From: Apiotrichum sp. Y4204
Lineage: Eukaryota; Basidiomycota; Tremellomycetes; Trichosporonales; Trichosporonaceae
Assembly: GCA_025531455.1 (NCBI GenBank)
Contig: JAMYHL010000015.1
Coordinates: forward strand, 124,001 to 188,000
Direction of reading: 5' to 3'
DNA length: 64,000 bases
The first letter of the stretch is position 1, and the number at the start of each line of letters is the position of its first letter. The notes under the pieces are model-generated. The model ran no database searches, was not told where the DNA came from, and worked only from the letters and a program-made list of their open reading frames with translations. A program made the position numbers and the translations under genes. Positions 21,611 to 33,167 of the stretch are shown piece by piece.

Positions 21611-24600
21611 GGCGGGGTGCGAGTGGGGCGATGGCAGGGAGGAGAATGGGAGAGACGGAGAAGTGGAAGAAGGCTGCGCCGGTGCGTGCGGAGCTCACGC
21701 CAAATAGCGTGGTGAGCAGTGGCGTGTGAGACGAGAGGCGAGCGAGTCGTGGGCCGTGGGTCGTGGGTACGTGGGTGCTAATCGCGAACCAACGGATGAG
21801 CGCGTGGGAGGAGATGCGGGACGGTGTGCGCAGCTGGAGCTGGAGCTGGAGACGGGGGTAGCAGTGGGACCGGGTAGTGCCGAGGACCGATGCGTGCCGG
21901 GGCCGGAGACAGATGATGAGACGATTGAAACCGAGATGCGATGCGAGAAGGAGAGTGAATAGAGAAATGACGATGGAAAGCGTAGAGGCGTCAAAAAAGT
22001 CGGCAGAATGTGTTGCGTCGCCGTCAGTCTGTTGTCGTCGTCGTCGTCGTGCTTCTCTCTCTCTCTCCCCTCCTTTTTCTGTGGGATCTCCCTGGGCGTG
22101 GTCCGTGCCTGAAGAAGGAGAGTTTTCTGGACTGTTTGTTATTATTAGGATTTTGTAATGCACGGAGATTAGGAACATTTGACAGAGCACACAATCTCCT
22201 AATGCACCACTTCGTGTCCCAATTGTCTATGTTCTTTCTAGCTTTTGGTTCGAGGGTTCGGGTAATTTGCACGTGCCCATTCTCATCAATCATTCATTGA
22301 TTGCTCTGTTGTCAATCGCTTCGTCGTCATGTGCAGAGAGCGCGGAGGGGCGGATGCCGGCGTGGCACGACACGAGCCCAGCTAGCCAGCGGCGGAATGT
22401 GGTGTCGTGGTGGTGCGTTTCCCCATGATCCCATGACATGACGGACCTTTTCGCCAGTGTTTGTCGCCATCACCGCCGCGTGACCGAGCGCCACCGGGCT
22501 ATCCACCTCTCCCCTCCATTCGCTCCATGGCAACCATCTCGGTCCCGTGAGCGAGTACTGAGACCGAATTCCGACCTACCGAGCTTCCGAAGCCGCCGCG
22601 GCCCGGTGCAGCGCCAGCGTCGCGCCAGCATTAGCCAGCATTAGCCAGCATCGTCGGCGGCGGCACCGCGCTGCACCTCGCGAGCCAATCGACTGACCGT
22701 GTTCGCGCACATGATCACGATATCACGGCCACATCGGTGATCTCGTGACTGACTTTGTGCAATCATGCAATTGTTGTTGCCCGCCGCGGGCGGCGCTGCG
22801 CCACGCGGGGCCCGACCAGCCGCTACGCGCTACAGCCGCCCATGGGTCCATCATCGATAATAGCATACCATACTCCCGCACATATACGCACATATACGCA
22901 CCTATCGTGCTGGGTGACCCAGTGCCCACTACTGTTTGACGGGACGCCGCGCTATAGATTGGCCAGATGGGGATATGGGGACCCGTTCGGCGGGCACGTG
23001 CCATTCCTCTCTCTCCTAAGCCCTCTTGATCCCTCGATTACTCGATCCACTCGCCCCAGCGAGACAGCTGCGTTGGCGGCAGAACCCACTCCTCGCGTGA
23101 TGTCGCGTATCAGAAGGTTTGGCAGGCGGCCACCCCCGCGTACCTCTATCATGTGGCTTTATCTATCTGTTGTGCATGTGGAGCATTGAGCTTGATGTGT
23201 GGAGCGTGTGCAGGATGCCACGCAGCCGTCAGCCGTCGCTTGCGAGTCGTGGAAATCCAAATATATATCCCCAGCAGCCAGCAGCGCGGCAACACAGCCA
23301 GTCGCCTCATCGCCTAAGTGGTGTCGTGGTGTAATCGTCTGATTGCCGTATCACCAGATCGGTTCATCGGCTCGATCTAGACCGATCTCATGATCATAAT
23401 CTGCAGTCGCGTGATTGCCGTAGCCGCGCGGCTCATACCGACTTGTGGTACGGATGAATCAAGCCCCACGCAGACTGAGCGCATTACCGCCTCGTGCATT
23501 TCAGCAGATCAGCAGACATCAGCGGACCGGGCCGCATGATGCTTACTGAGCGGAATGGATAATTCGCAAGAGCTCGCAGTGCGAAGAAGCGCCCGCGCTC
23601 GAGCTTCCTGGAGTGTCAGGTGCGGTGCGGAGGATGGAGCGTCGGCCACGGCCAGTCAGTTGGACGAATTGTGTGGCTGACTTGCAAGCTGCCATCATAG
23701 GCCATCATGCCTTCCGGTCCCATTTTACCAGATCCCAGATAGTCGTATTCACGCGACACGCACGCACATAACATACATGCACAGTTGCACAGTTAATAAA
23801 GTGCAAGCTGCATGGTGGCTACAAGGACACTGTTCACGCTGCGACAACCTCCGCCTCTTCCACACACACACACATCCCCAACGGCCACGAGCGTGAGAGC
23901 GTGACACCGGAACGACGCTAACACTGCCCAACTTCTTCCCAACACCCACGCCAAAGAATGCGGTGCGCTGGCATAATGGCTGAAGCGCGTCGAAGGCTGC
24001 AAAAGTGTCTGTAACTGGAGCCCAGACACGCACCGAGTACTGTACTCCTCTGCCAGGTTGGTAGCGGTTGGCGGAGGGGGGGAGGGCTGATGACCTGTGG
24101 CATGCATGCCGGGGATCGGCAGTGAGGTGACGGAGAGTAGACGTATCTCCGTGTTCCGCCCTGGCAGAGCGCGTGGCTTGGATCCTGAGTTCGGAAGTTC
24201 GATTCCGGGAAACAACAAGGCTTTGTGGGCAATTGTGGGAGTGCTTTTTTTCGGTTTCCTTTTGGAGGGCTCACCACATTTGTCGTCCAAGTCGTCGTCC
24301 AATTGTCTTCCAACCCCATCTGGTACTGATTGCGCCCCACGATGTATGGCCTATGGAAGGTAGAGGTGCAACGATCGTGGTAGTCGTGACTGAGCCACCC
24401 GCAAATCCGCATCGGGACAAGCTGGACAGGGTACAGGGCGCTCATAACGTGTCACGGCGATCACGGCGATCGCGGAGGGCGGCCGATCGAATCTCGGCGC
24501 AGAGGTGCAGGGTCGCGCGAGCTGCGGACTTGTCACTATCTGTATATCTGTATATATGTACACTTGCCGTGGCCTCATGGCTGCCAGATCTCGTATCGGA

Positions 24601-26045
24601 CGATGAAGATGGGGGCCATCTGGCAGTCATGCAGCAATCTGTTAATCTTTGTGCTGGTCACTTACTTTGGTAGAATGGGTCTCTTGATCTCTTGACTGTG
24701 CCGTATCGGCACTACCACAACCAGGTTTTTGGGGTGTTGGAACGGCAAGGGTCCTCTCGGCTTGTCGAGATAGTTGAGGTCAGTGATCGGACGCCGAGGA
24801 GGACAGTTGACAACTCATCCCTTCAATCCCGCTGGCAAGAGCACGAGGGCAAGATCGAAATGAACAATAATCTTGAGGGCCTGGAGGCGACGACTTGCTT
24901 GCTCTGCAGGCGGCGCACAGCTGCGCACAGACTATCCAGTGACGACAACGGGGACCGAGCGGCGAGCAGCTCGAGCAGTCGTCCTTGGCAGTGGGCAACT
25001 CGGCGCATAGCGGGGGTACAACGGTTGTGGACAAACTCCTACCCCATCGCACCCCTTGTCGTGCACCCGTGCACGCTGATCTGCCATAAGCTCGGACCCG
25101 GAACGATCCTGGTCTCCTGGACAGACGTTCTTGGCGACTTGCGCTCGACCACTGACCACTGGCGCCACTCGTTCAGAAGCCCTCGAAGCCTCATAGGCGC
25201 CAGTGAACGCTGGCTTCCGGGGAACGCCACACAGGACCGGGGTCGAGAATAAGAGGGTGGAGCTAAAAGGAAGCATGCTTAACGGTGATAATGACCGGGA
25301 AGTGGAGACTGGAAGCTGACGGCGTCAATACTGGCGTGAGATTGATAGGAACTAGGAACAGCCACTGTATGCGCTGCGGGCAGCTTTGGTTACCACGGGG
25401 TATAGGAGTCAGGATAGGGGATGCCGGGAGTGAGATCGTGCGCGAGTTTGCGTTGCAAAACTGTAGGATCCATGCAGACGCGGTTGCCCAGTTACCACAA
25501 CGACAACGAAAGGACTGGCCACTAGCCAGTGGTCCCCACAGCTCTACGAGCGGTAGTGTGACTAGAACCAGTGTACCAACGGGATTGTCACGGATCGCAG
25601 TCGCGATTGTGGCGACTTGAGGCTTGAGGGCGTTGCCGAGATGAGGGACTGCCAGTGGGAATGCGGCATACGCCAGAGTTTAGGTGACAAAGTGACGAGC
25701 GGCGCACAGGTCACAGGCCACAGGCCGGACATGCAACGGGTGCGGAAGGCAGAGATGATCGGCACTGCGGTGCAAGATTGGGGAAGACCAGGAGTGGTAC
25801 TCAGAATATCTGAATGGGCATCCGCTTGCGGCTTTTTGAGGATTTGAGGAGATCCAATCTACGCACGCGGCCATGAATAAGTATTTAAGTGTTTTTATCA
25901 AGTTGTCACCTGTCTCTTGTCGCTCCCCATCGCGCCATCCAGTCCGTCCTCGCAACGTCTTTCCCCCGCGCTCTCTACTCAAATCACACAAAACGCTGCC
26001 GCAAACGTAACCTCCACACCTCTTCCCAGGGACGAGCCCGCCACG
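21611..26045. other. long divergent intergenic region
   Basis: This 4.4-kb stretch lies between NAT3 and the peptide gene. I find no gene. The part next to NAT3 (21611-22300) is probably its promoter and leader. It contains GTC-trinucleotide and CT runs at 22030-22075. Small repeats occur: GCCAGCATTA x3 near 22621-22650 and CGCACATATA x2 near 22876-22900. Open frames such as 24692-25252 show no recognisable domain. Confidence 0.5.
25882..25889 (+). promoter_or_regulatory. TATA-like box upstream of the peptide gene
   Basis: TATTTAAG lies about 160 bases before the peptide start codon. It is followed by a T-rich patch and a pyrimidine-rich leader, a common fungal core-promoter layout. No direct evidence of transcription start is available. 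Confidence 0.35.
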
Positions 26046-26342
26046 ATGAAGTTTCTCCTCGTCCTCATTGCCGTCTTCCTCCTCGTCGTTAATGCAACTC
26101 CCCTGTGTAAGTTCCTTCCTTATCCATTTCTGACCGCAGCCCAAGTCGAGTCCGGCATCGCCATTGACCCCGCCTCGGTTCCCGCCCTCTGTCGCGGGAC
26201 ACAGTGCTGGAAGCGGCACCGGAACATGAAGCGCTTCCCCGCCGCCGCGGCCGATCCCAATCCCAACCCTACGCCGGAGAGCAAGCCCGAGGCAGACCCG
26301 CAGTGGGGGACCGGCGACTGCAGCCGTAATGCCTGCTGGTAA
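26046..26342 (+). CDS. small secreted Kex2-type peptide precursor, alpha-factor-like layout
   Basis: Two exons (26046-26106, 26140-26342) give 87 residues. The intron is only 33 bases but has GTAAGT, CTGAC and CAG in ideal order. The N-terminus MKFLLVLIAVFLLVVNATP is a clear signal peptide with cleavage likely near NATP. The mature part has four cysteines in two C-x4-C-W motifs: CRGTQCW at residues 38-44, followed directly by KR, and CSRNACW at 81-87, ending the protein. A second KR is at 51-52. After that comes a Pro/Asn/Glu-rich linker. Signal peptide, dibasic Kex2 sites and short Cys/Trp peptides resemble ascomycete alpha-factor precursors, whose peptides end in QxCW. It could instead be another secreted signalling or antimicrobial peptide. 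I recognise no specific family. An in-frame extension runs upstream to 25917, but the Met at 26046 starts the signal peptide. Confidence 0.72.
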   Translation: MKFLLVLIAVFLLVVNATPLCKFLPYPFLTAAQVESGIAIDPASVPALCRGTQCWKRHRNMKRFPAAAADPNPNPTPESKPEADPQWGTGDCSRNACW

Positions 26343-28297
26343 CTAGTCAGCGCGCCTGCACACCCCTATCGCGACGGTGGACAGTCTTCATATAGTTATA
26401 TCGGACGGAACGCAGGTTGCACATTCCCCACACTCATTTATTTCGCGCCTCGCGCACACAATCGTTCCCTTCCGCAGTCCATATGCATCCTCCCGACCTA
26501 GTTACCAAGACACGTAGCCTGCAGGGATGTGCATTGCGCGGCGGATCGATCGGCATCCGTGTCCGTGTCAGTTAAATCCTGATCCTATATCCTGGCATGC
26601 CTGGCATGGCCTGGCAAGCTGACAACGCTTGTGGTGGTCAAAAAAGCCGCAGGGTACACGATTAGTTCTCCACACTTCAGTCTCCTCGGTAAGCTGCCTT
26701 CTTTTGCGATCGCAAATGTCGGGAACAACAGAAATCTTCCCCACACTTCGAAGAGGGTCCAGGAGCGGCAACGCCGCTGTCCGAGCTTCAAATGTCGGGC
26801 GTCGGCGTGGCGCGTGGCCAGCCGAGATCGCGCCTGTGGCGCTGTGACACGCGCTCGCAACTGTGGTACTGCGATACTGTGGCGGGCGTGGGTGGGGGTG
26901 AGTGGAAAACGTGTTTGGGGGGCTGTGTGTTGTGCCGCGCGTCCACAGACTGTTGAATTTGCTGCCCGTGGTCGTTCTCTAGCGCGTCTTGTTATTCAAC
27001 TCGATCCACGGCCAAGCTCTGCTCACAGCTATCTATAGCTTGCACCAGATTCGCACAGTATCCCCGCGGCCTCCGACTCGACGATTCCAGCAATTCATCA
27101 AGTACGATTCGGAGGCGAGCTGGATAGCGGAGCAAGGGGCGATGCTGGCGGATCCGAACCTCGGACCGTCAACGCCTGTTAACTGCTGGAATCTGCTCAT
27201 CTGGGGACCTGGGGGGCGTCTTATCGATAAGCAGAGTGGAATTCTGGAACAACAATCTGGAACATCTGGGCAGACCCGCGCAGACCTCGGGGACCGAGGT
27301 GCGTAGGATGCATATGGAGATCAGAAGGGGATGGCTTCGGCACGCTCGGCAACGGCGGCGCAGCGGCCCCGCGACGTCATTCCTAATATGGATGGCCTGG
27401 ATGGTCCATGCCACTGACGCGCCCCACATGCCGCACACGCGCACACAAGGTCACTATCTCATTTCACGAGCTTACTAGTCTCTCGCTCATATGCTGCGAG
27501 CTGCCAGCTGCGATGACATGGGGCGGTGTGGCCATGCTGGTCATGGTCGGACTGGGCCGGTGGCCCCACACGGCGCACATGGTTCCGACGTCAGACGATC
27601 GATAAGCCTCGGCGCTCGGCGCGCCTGAAGCTCTGTTGATGACCGCCGGCCTCCCCTGTGGCGCCCTCGGGGGTAGCGTTCTGGCCCATCTGTGTGTTTG
27701 TTTGCTTGTTAAGCCGGGTGCACAAGCAGCATCGACTGTTTCATGATGATGGGAACCGATGACGACGCGGAACTCACAAACTCACGATTCAACGCGCGTT
27801 CTTCGAGTCGAGTAGACATATATTTTGAGTGGAACTGACATGACTTGTCGATCGTATCCTGTTCTCCATACCCACTATTTTATCAACGCCCAGTGGGCCC
27901 CTGGCCAGACCTGCTTGCCTCCTGGACACACAAGCGATACACCGGAAAGCAATCTCATAAACCTCCCACAAACAACGCGCTGCCATTGCCCAGCACCCAG
28001 TAGTGGTAAATTTGCCAGCAACCACGTGCACCTGTCTCGGTCTTGGCCGGTGGTCTCCCCTTTGAGAGCCCAGCGTCGGTCATCGCCGAGTCGTGTGGTT
28101 ATTTTCGCACCTCGCCACCCGTCGGCCAACAGCAACGCTGCAAACGCTGAAGACCAGCCCCGCAAATCTCGGTCCCCCCGCTTACGCAGCACATCGTCAA
28201 CGGAGCGTCCCCGACATCTCTCGGCGTACATACATTTTGCGTTCACCCACTTCTTCATCCCTTTCTCACTCTCATTTTTCTCACCACGACGCCCACC
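26343..28297. other. intergenic region upstream of the ABC transporter
   Basis: This 1.96-kb stretch holds the 3' region of the peptide gene and the promoter and leader of the transporter. I see no gene. The last 250 bases are pyrimidine-rich, as expected for a fungal leader. Confidence 0.5.
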
Positions 28298-31200
28298 ATG
28301 GGCGGAAACGAACGCGACCGCAATCGCGATCCGTCGCCGTCGAGCACGCTCGCCGAGCGCACCGCTGAGCGTGCGGAACGCCTCGAGCCGACTCTGCCGA
28401 CACAGCCGACCACCCCACCTGCCGCCCCACCTGCGCCCGCACTGAGTTCAGATGGCACACGGACGTCGACTGATCGCGACCCCGACGGGCTTGTCGACGT
28501 GCCCCGCGAGATGGACGAAAAGGTTGGGGACGGCGAATACAAGCCGCTCGAGCAGATGGAGCTGGACGAGCATGGGCGCGAGCGCAAAATTGTCATGGTC
28601 GTCGAGGAGAAGACGGGCAAGGAACTCGCAAAGGACGTCACCGGTGGGCCGTATACTATCCCGCGATGGTGAGTAATTGGGGCACAGGCTGTGTGCATGA
28701 ACGCATCCTGAAGAGTGGCTGACGTACAGGCGCCATTCGTTGCCGTTCGTCAAGGCGAAATATGGACCGCCGCCGGCGCCGTTGTCGATGGACGACGCAC
28801 CCATCATCCCCGAGGTGAATGCCAGCTTCTTCAGCTTACTGTACTGGAACTGGGTCAGTCCGATGATGGCGCTCGGCGCCGCAAGGACATTACAGCCTAC
28901 GGATCTGTGGAAGTTGGACGAAAAGCGGAGTGCGGGGAGGCTATCGCGGCTGCTGGTCGAGAACTACGAGACACGAAAGCGCAAGGCAGAAGAGTACAAT
29001 GCGCGGTTAGCGGACCCGTCTACGCCCTTGCCGTTTCGCCAGCGTTTGTTGTATCCCCTCCTTCCGCACCGCGAGAAGCGCGAGAACGACTTCCGCACGA
29101 AATTCGGCAAGAAGAAGGCTTCGCTCGCATGGGCCATCAGCGATACCTTTGGCATCTGGTTCTGGCTCGCCGGTCTGTTCAAGCTCTTTGCCGACGTCGC
29201 CACCGCGTGCTCTCCCCTGCTTATCCGCTCCCTTATCCGGTACGCCGCCGAGTACGAGATGGCAATGCACGGCATCGGCAAGTACCCCTACGTCGGGCGC
29301 GGTGTCGGTCTCGCCATCGGTCTCCTCTGTCTCCTCCTTGTTGCGTCAATGGGCCTACATCACTACTTCCACCGCTCCATGAGCGTCGGTGTCTTCTCCC
29401 GTGCGGCCCTCATTTCCGCCATCTACGAACGCTCCCTCCGTCTCACTCAAAAGGCGCGCGGCGAGCTTCCTAATGGGTAAGTGGCTAGACACTGCGCTTG
29501 GTTACAGAATCTGGCTAACAGAATAGCAAAATTGTAAATCACATTTCCACGGATACAGCCCGCATCGACTTTGCATTGGGTTTCTTCCACATTATCTGGA
29601 CGGCGCCTGTGCAGTTCATCGTCATCATGATCATTCTCCTGGTCCAGATCGGCTACTCTGCTCTCCCAGGTGTGAGTCACCCAAGTGTCGCGTTGCGAAC
29701 TCGTATCAATACTGATGACAGATCGGCTTCTTGATAATCGCCACTCCCGCTCAGGCCTTCTTCATGAAGAACCTCTTTGCCATCCGCAAAAAGGCCATGA
29801 TCTGGACGGACAAGCGTGTCAAGCTCTTGCAGGAGATTCTCGGCGGCGTCCGCATCGTCAAGTTTATGTCGTGGGAAAAGCCGTTCCTCGAGCGTCTCGG
29901 CGCGATCCGCAACATGGAGACAAAGTACATCCGTACCCTGCTTACCGTCCGCTCGGGGATGATGGCCCTCGCCATGTCCCTCCCCGTGCTTGCTACCATT
30001 CTTGCCTTTGTCACCTACTCGGCGACCAATCACTCTCTCGAGCCGGCGACCATCTTCACCGTCGTCTCCCTCTTCCAGCTCACCAGGATGCCGTAAGTGC
30101 AGATACAAACAGCCAGCCTCTCAGGTATGCTAACCAAACTCAGGCTGATGATGTTCCCAATGACGCTGAGCGCTCTCGCGGACGCTGCCAACGCCATTGG
30201 CCGTCTTCAGGTTGTCTTTGATGCCGAGGTCCACACCGAGGAACGCGATGTCGATCCCGAACTCCCTGAAGCGATCAAGATCTCCAACGCGTCGTTCACC
30301 TGGGATGCCGCCCCTCCCGTTGAGGCGGCGGTTGCCAAGCTCGAGGCCAAGCTTGCGGCCGCGCAGGCCAAGCAGGCGAGCAAGGACGGGAGCACCGTTC
30401 TTGCCGCCCCTCCTCCCGCCAAGGCCAAGTCGGCAGTTGGCACTCCTGCGGCTAAGAGCGGCGCGGCCACGCCGAGCCCCGCGGCGCAGGACACCATCTT
30501 CCAGTTGCGCGACATCAACCTCTCGATTCCCCGCGGTTCCCTCACGGCCATTGTCGGCGCGATCGGTTCCGGAAAATCGTCTCTCCTCCAGGGCCTCATG
30601 GGCGAGATGCGCCGCACTGAAGGCACGGTGACGTTCTCCGGCTCGACTGCGCTGTGTGCACAGACTCCGTGGATCCAGAACGCGACTGTGCGCGAGAACA
30701 TTCTCTTCGGCCAGCCATGGGACGAGGAGCGGTATTGGGCTGCAGTTCGTGACTCGTGTCTTGAGCCTGATCTCGAGCTCCTCGAAGATGGCGACGGCAC
30801 CGAAATCGGCGAGAAGGGTATCACGTTATCTGGTGGACAGAAGCAGCGTGTCAACATTGCTCGCGCCATCTACTTTAATGCCGACATTATTGCCCTCGAC
30901 GACCCCCTCTCGGCCCTCGATGCTGGTGTCGGTAAGGCCATTTTCTTCAACGCGATCCTTGGTGCCCTTTCCGGCAAGACACGTATTCTCGTCACGCACG
31001 CACTCCACTTCCTCCCACACGTCGATCACATTATTACCCTCGAGAACGGCCGGGTCGCCGAGACGGGAACGTACAAGGAGCTCAAGGCCAAAAATGGCGC
31101 CTTCTCGCGGATGGTCGCCGAGTTTGGTGTCGACGAGGATGCGGAGGAGAAGGAGACAGCGGACGGCGACTCGGAAATGGACGGTCTGGCGGTGCAGAAG

Positions 31201-33167
31201 AACGCTCCAATCTCTCGTGAAAAGATGACCTCGCGTGGAGTGGCTCACAAGCTCATGCAGGCCGAGGAACGCACCGAAGGCTCCATCGCCGGCGGTACCT
31301 GGCTTGGCTACTTCAAAGCCGCCAAGGGATGGATCCTTGTGCCTATTCTGCTCTTTGCCGTCACTATCACCCAAGGCTTTACCATCATCACCCAATACTG
31401 GCTGATCTGGTGGCAAGCTTACGAATGGGGATTGAGCAACAACACCTTCATGGGCATCTATGTCGCGCTCGGTATCTGCTCGGCGATATGCGTCTTCTTC
31501 CAGGGTTTCTCGAATGCCATGATGAACTACTTCGCCTCGGTCCGCCTCCACCGCGATGCGATCAAGCGTGTCTTCTTTGCGCCCCAAAGCTTCTACGACA
31601 CGACACCCCTCGGCCGAATTATGAACCGCTTCGCCAAGGATGTGGACACGATCGACAATGCGCTCTCGGACGCGATGCGTATGAGTGTCGGCACGCTTGG
31701 TAACATTGTCGGCGCCGTCATTCTGCTCGCGATCATCTCGCCATGGTTCCTCATTGCTGTGGCTGTCGTCCTCAGCCTCTACTACCACTGCGCAATGTTC
31801 TACCGCCGCTCGTCCCGCGAGTTCAAGCGTATCGACTCGATTCTCCGCTCGTCGCTGTACTCGCACTTCTCCGAGTCGCTGTCCGGTATCTCCACTATTC
31901 GTGCCTACGGCGAGAGCGAACGCTTCCTGCAGGAGAACGTGAACCGGATGAACGTCGAGAACAGGGCGTACTATCTGACAATTGAGAGTGAGTCTGCTGC
32001 GGCCTCTTTGATGATCTTAGCTGACCTCCGCAGACCAGCGTTGGCTCGGTATCCGGCTCGATATGCTTGGTTCGCTGCTTACTTTTGCGGTCGCCTTAAT
32101 TGTTGTTTTCAACCACAATGTCGGCGCTGCGAAGAGTGGTCTTGGACTCTCAACGATGATTACGATCCAGCAGGCGTTCTCATGGCTTGTGCGACAGCTC
32201 GCCGAGGTCGAGAACGACATGGTCGGCGCCGAGCGTATCATGTACTATGCCAACGAACTCGAGCAGGAGGCGCCTCACGAGATTGAGGACAAGCGCCCGC
32301 CGCCCAACTGGCCTTCGCACGGCAAGATCGACTTCAACAAGGTGGTCATGAAGTACCGTCCCGAGCTGCCGTTCGTGCTCAAGGGTCTCGATCTTCACAT
32401 TCGCCCCGCGGAGAAGATTGGTATTGTTGGCCGCACGGGTGCCGGCAAGTCGTCGATCATGGTCGCCCTCTTCCGCATGGCGGAGCTCGCAAGCGGTTCA
32501 ATCGAGATTGACGATGTGGACATTTCGCAGATCGGGCTGCACGACCTGCGTTCCCGCATCTCCATCATTCCACAGGACCCGCTCCTCTTCAGCGGCACGA
32601 TCCGATCAAACATTGACCCGTTCAACACGCGCTCCGATGCCGAGCTGTACGACGTCCTGCGTCGCGCACACCTCATTCCGTCGCACACCTCGGGCGAGAC
32701 AACGCCAGTCAGCCGCTTCAACCTCGACTACAACGTGGAAGAAGAGGGCGGCAACCTGTCCGTGGGCGAGCGGAGTCTTGTGTCCCTCGCGCGTGCGCTT
32801 GTCCGCGACCCCAAGGTGCTTGTCCTCGACGAGGCCACTGCCAGCGTTGATATCGTGACCGATGCCGCCATCCAGACCAGTAAGTTTCCTTTTTCGTTTA
32901 TTTCTCCCTTACTGGAGCTGACAACCAGCCATCCGCAACGAATTTGGCGCCAAGACTCTTCTCTGTATCGCCCACCGCCTGCGCACCATCCTCTCATACG
33001 ACCGGATTCTCGTCATGGCCGACGGCCGCGTCGAAGAGTTCGACACGCCCGAGAATCTGTACCACGCCGGCGGACACTTCCGCGAAATGTGCGAAAAGTC
33101 GAGCATCACCCTCGAGGAGCTCCAGCAGCACGGCCGACTCAAGTTTAGCACCCAGGCGTCAGAGTAG
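28298..33167 (+). CDS. YOR1: ABCC-subfamily multidrug transporter, Yor1-like
   Basis: Seven exons (28298-28668, 28730-29476, 29527-29671, 29722-30092, 30144-31987, 32034-32879, 32929-33167) give 1520 residues. The layout is a charged N-terminal tail of about 145 residues, then TMD1, NBD1, TMD2 and NBD2, without an extra N-terminal membrane domain. That is the short Yor1-type ABCC form. NBD1 has Walker [10 protein letters not shown] (about 683-691), signature [14 protein letters not shown] and Walker B IIALDDP, where Asp replaces the catalytic Glu as is normal in ABCC NBD1. NBD2 is complete: GRTGAGKSS (about 1292-1300), [27 protein letters not shown] and CIAHRLRTI. It should export organic anions or drugs across the plasma membrane using ATP; actual substrates are unknown. 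An Ala/Lys/Pro-rich insert of about 60 residues sits between the first NBD1 strand (ASFTWD) and [10 protein letters not shown]. Gene order gives no functional clue. Confidence 0.93.

Noticed and set aside
24140..24215. tRNA-like A-box (TGGCAGAGCGCG) and B-box (GTTCGATTCC) pair
   Set aside because: The T-arm cannot form the required five pairs around TTCGATT, and no acceptor stem closes the structure.
25917..26045. in-frame extension of the peptide precursor upstream of its Met
   Set aside because: It would bury the signal peptide inside the protein; the extension is Ser/Pro/Thr-rich and looks like leader sequence.
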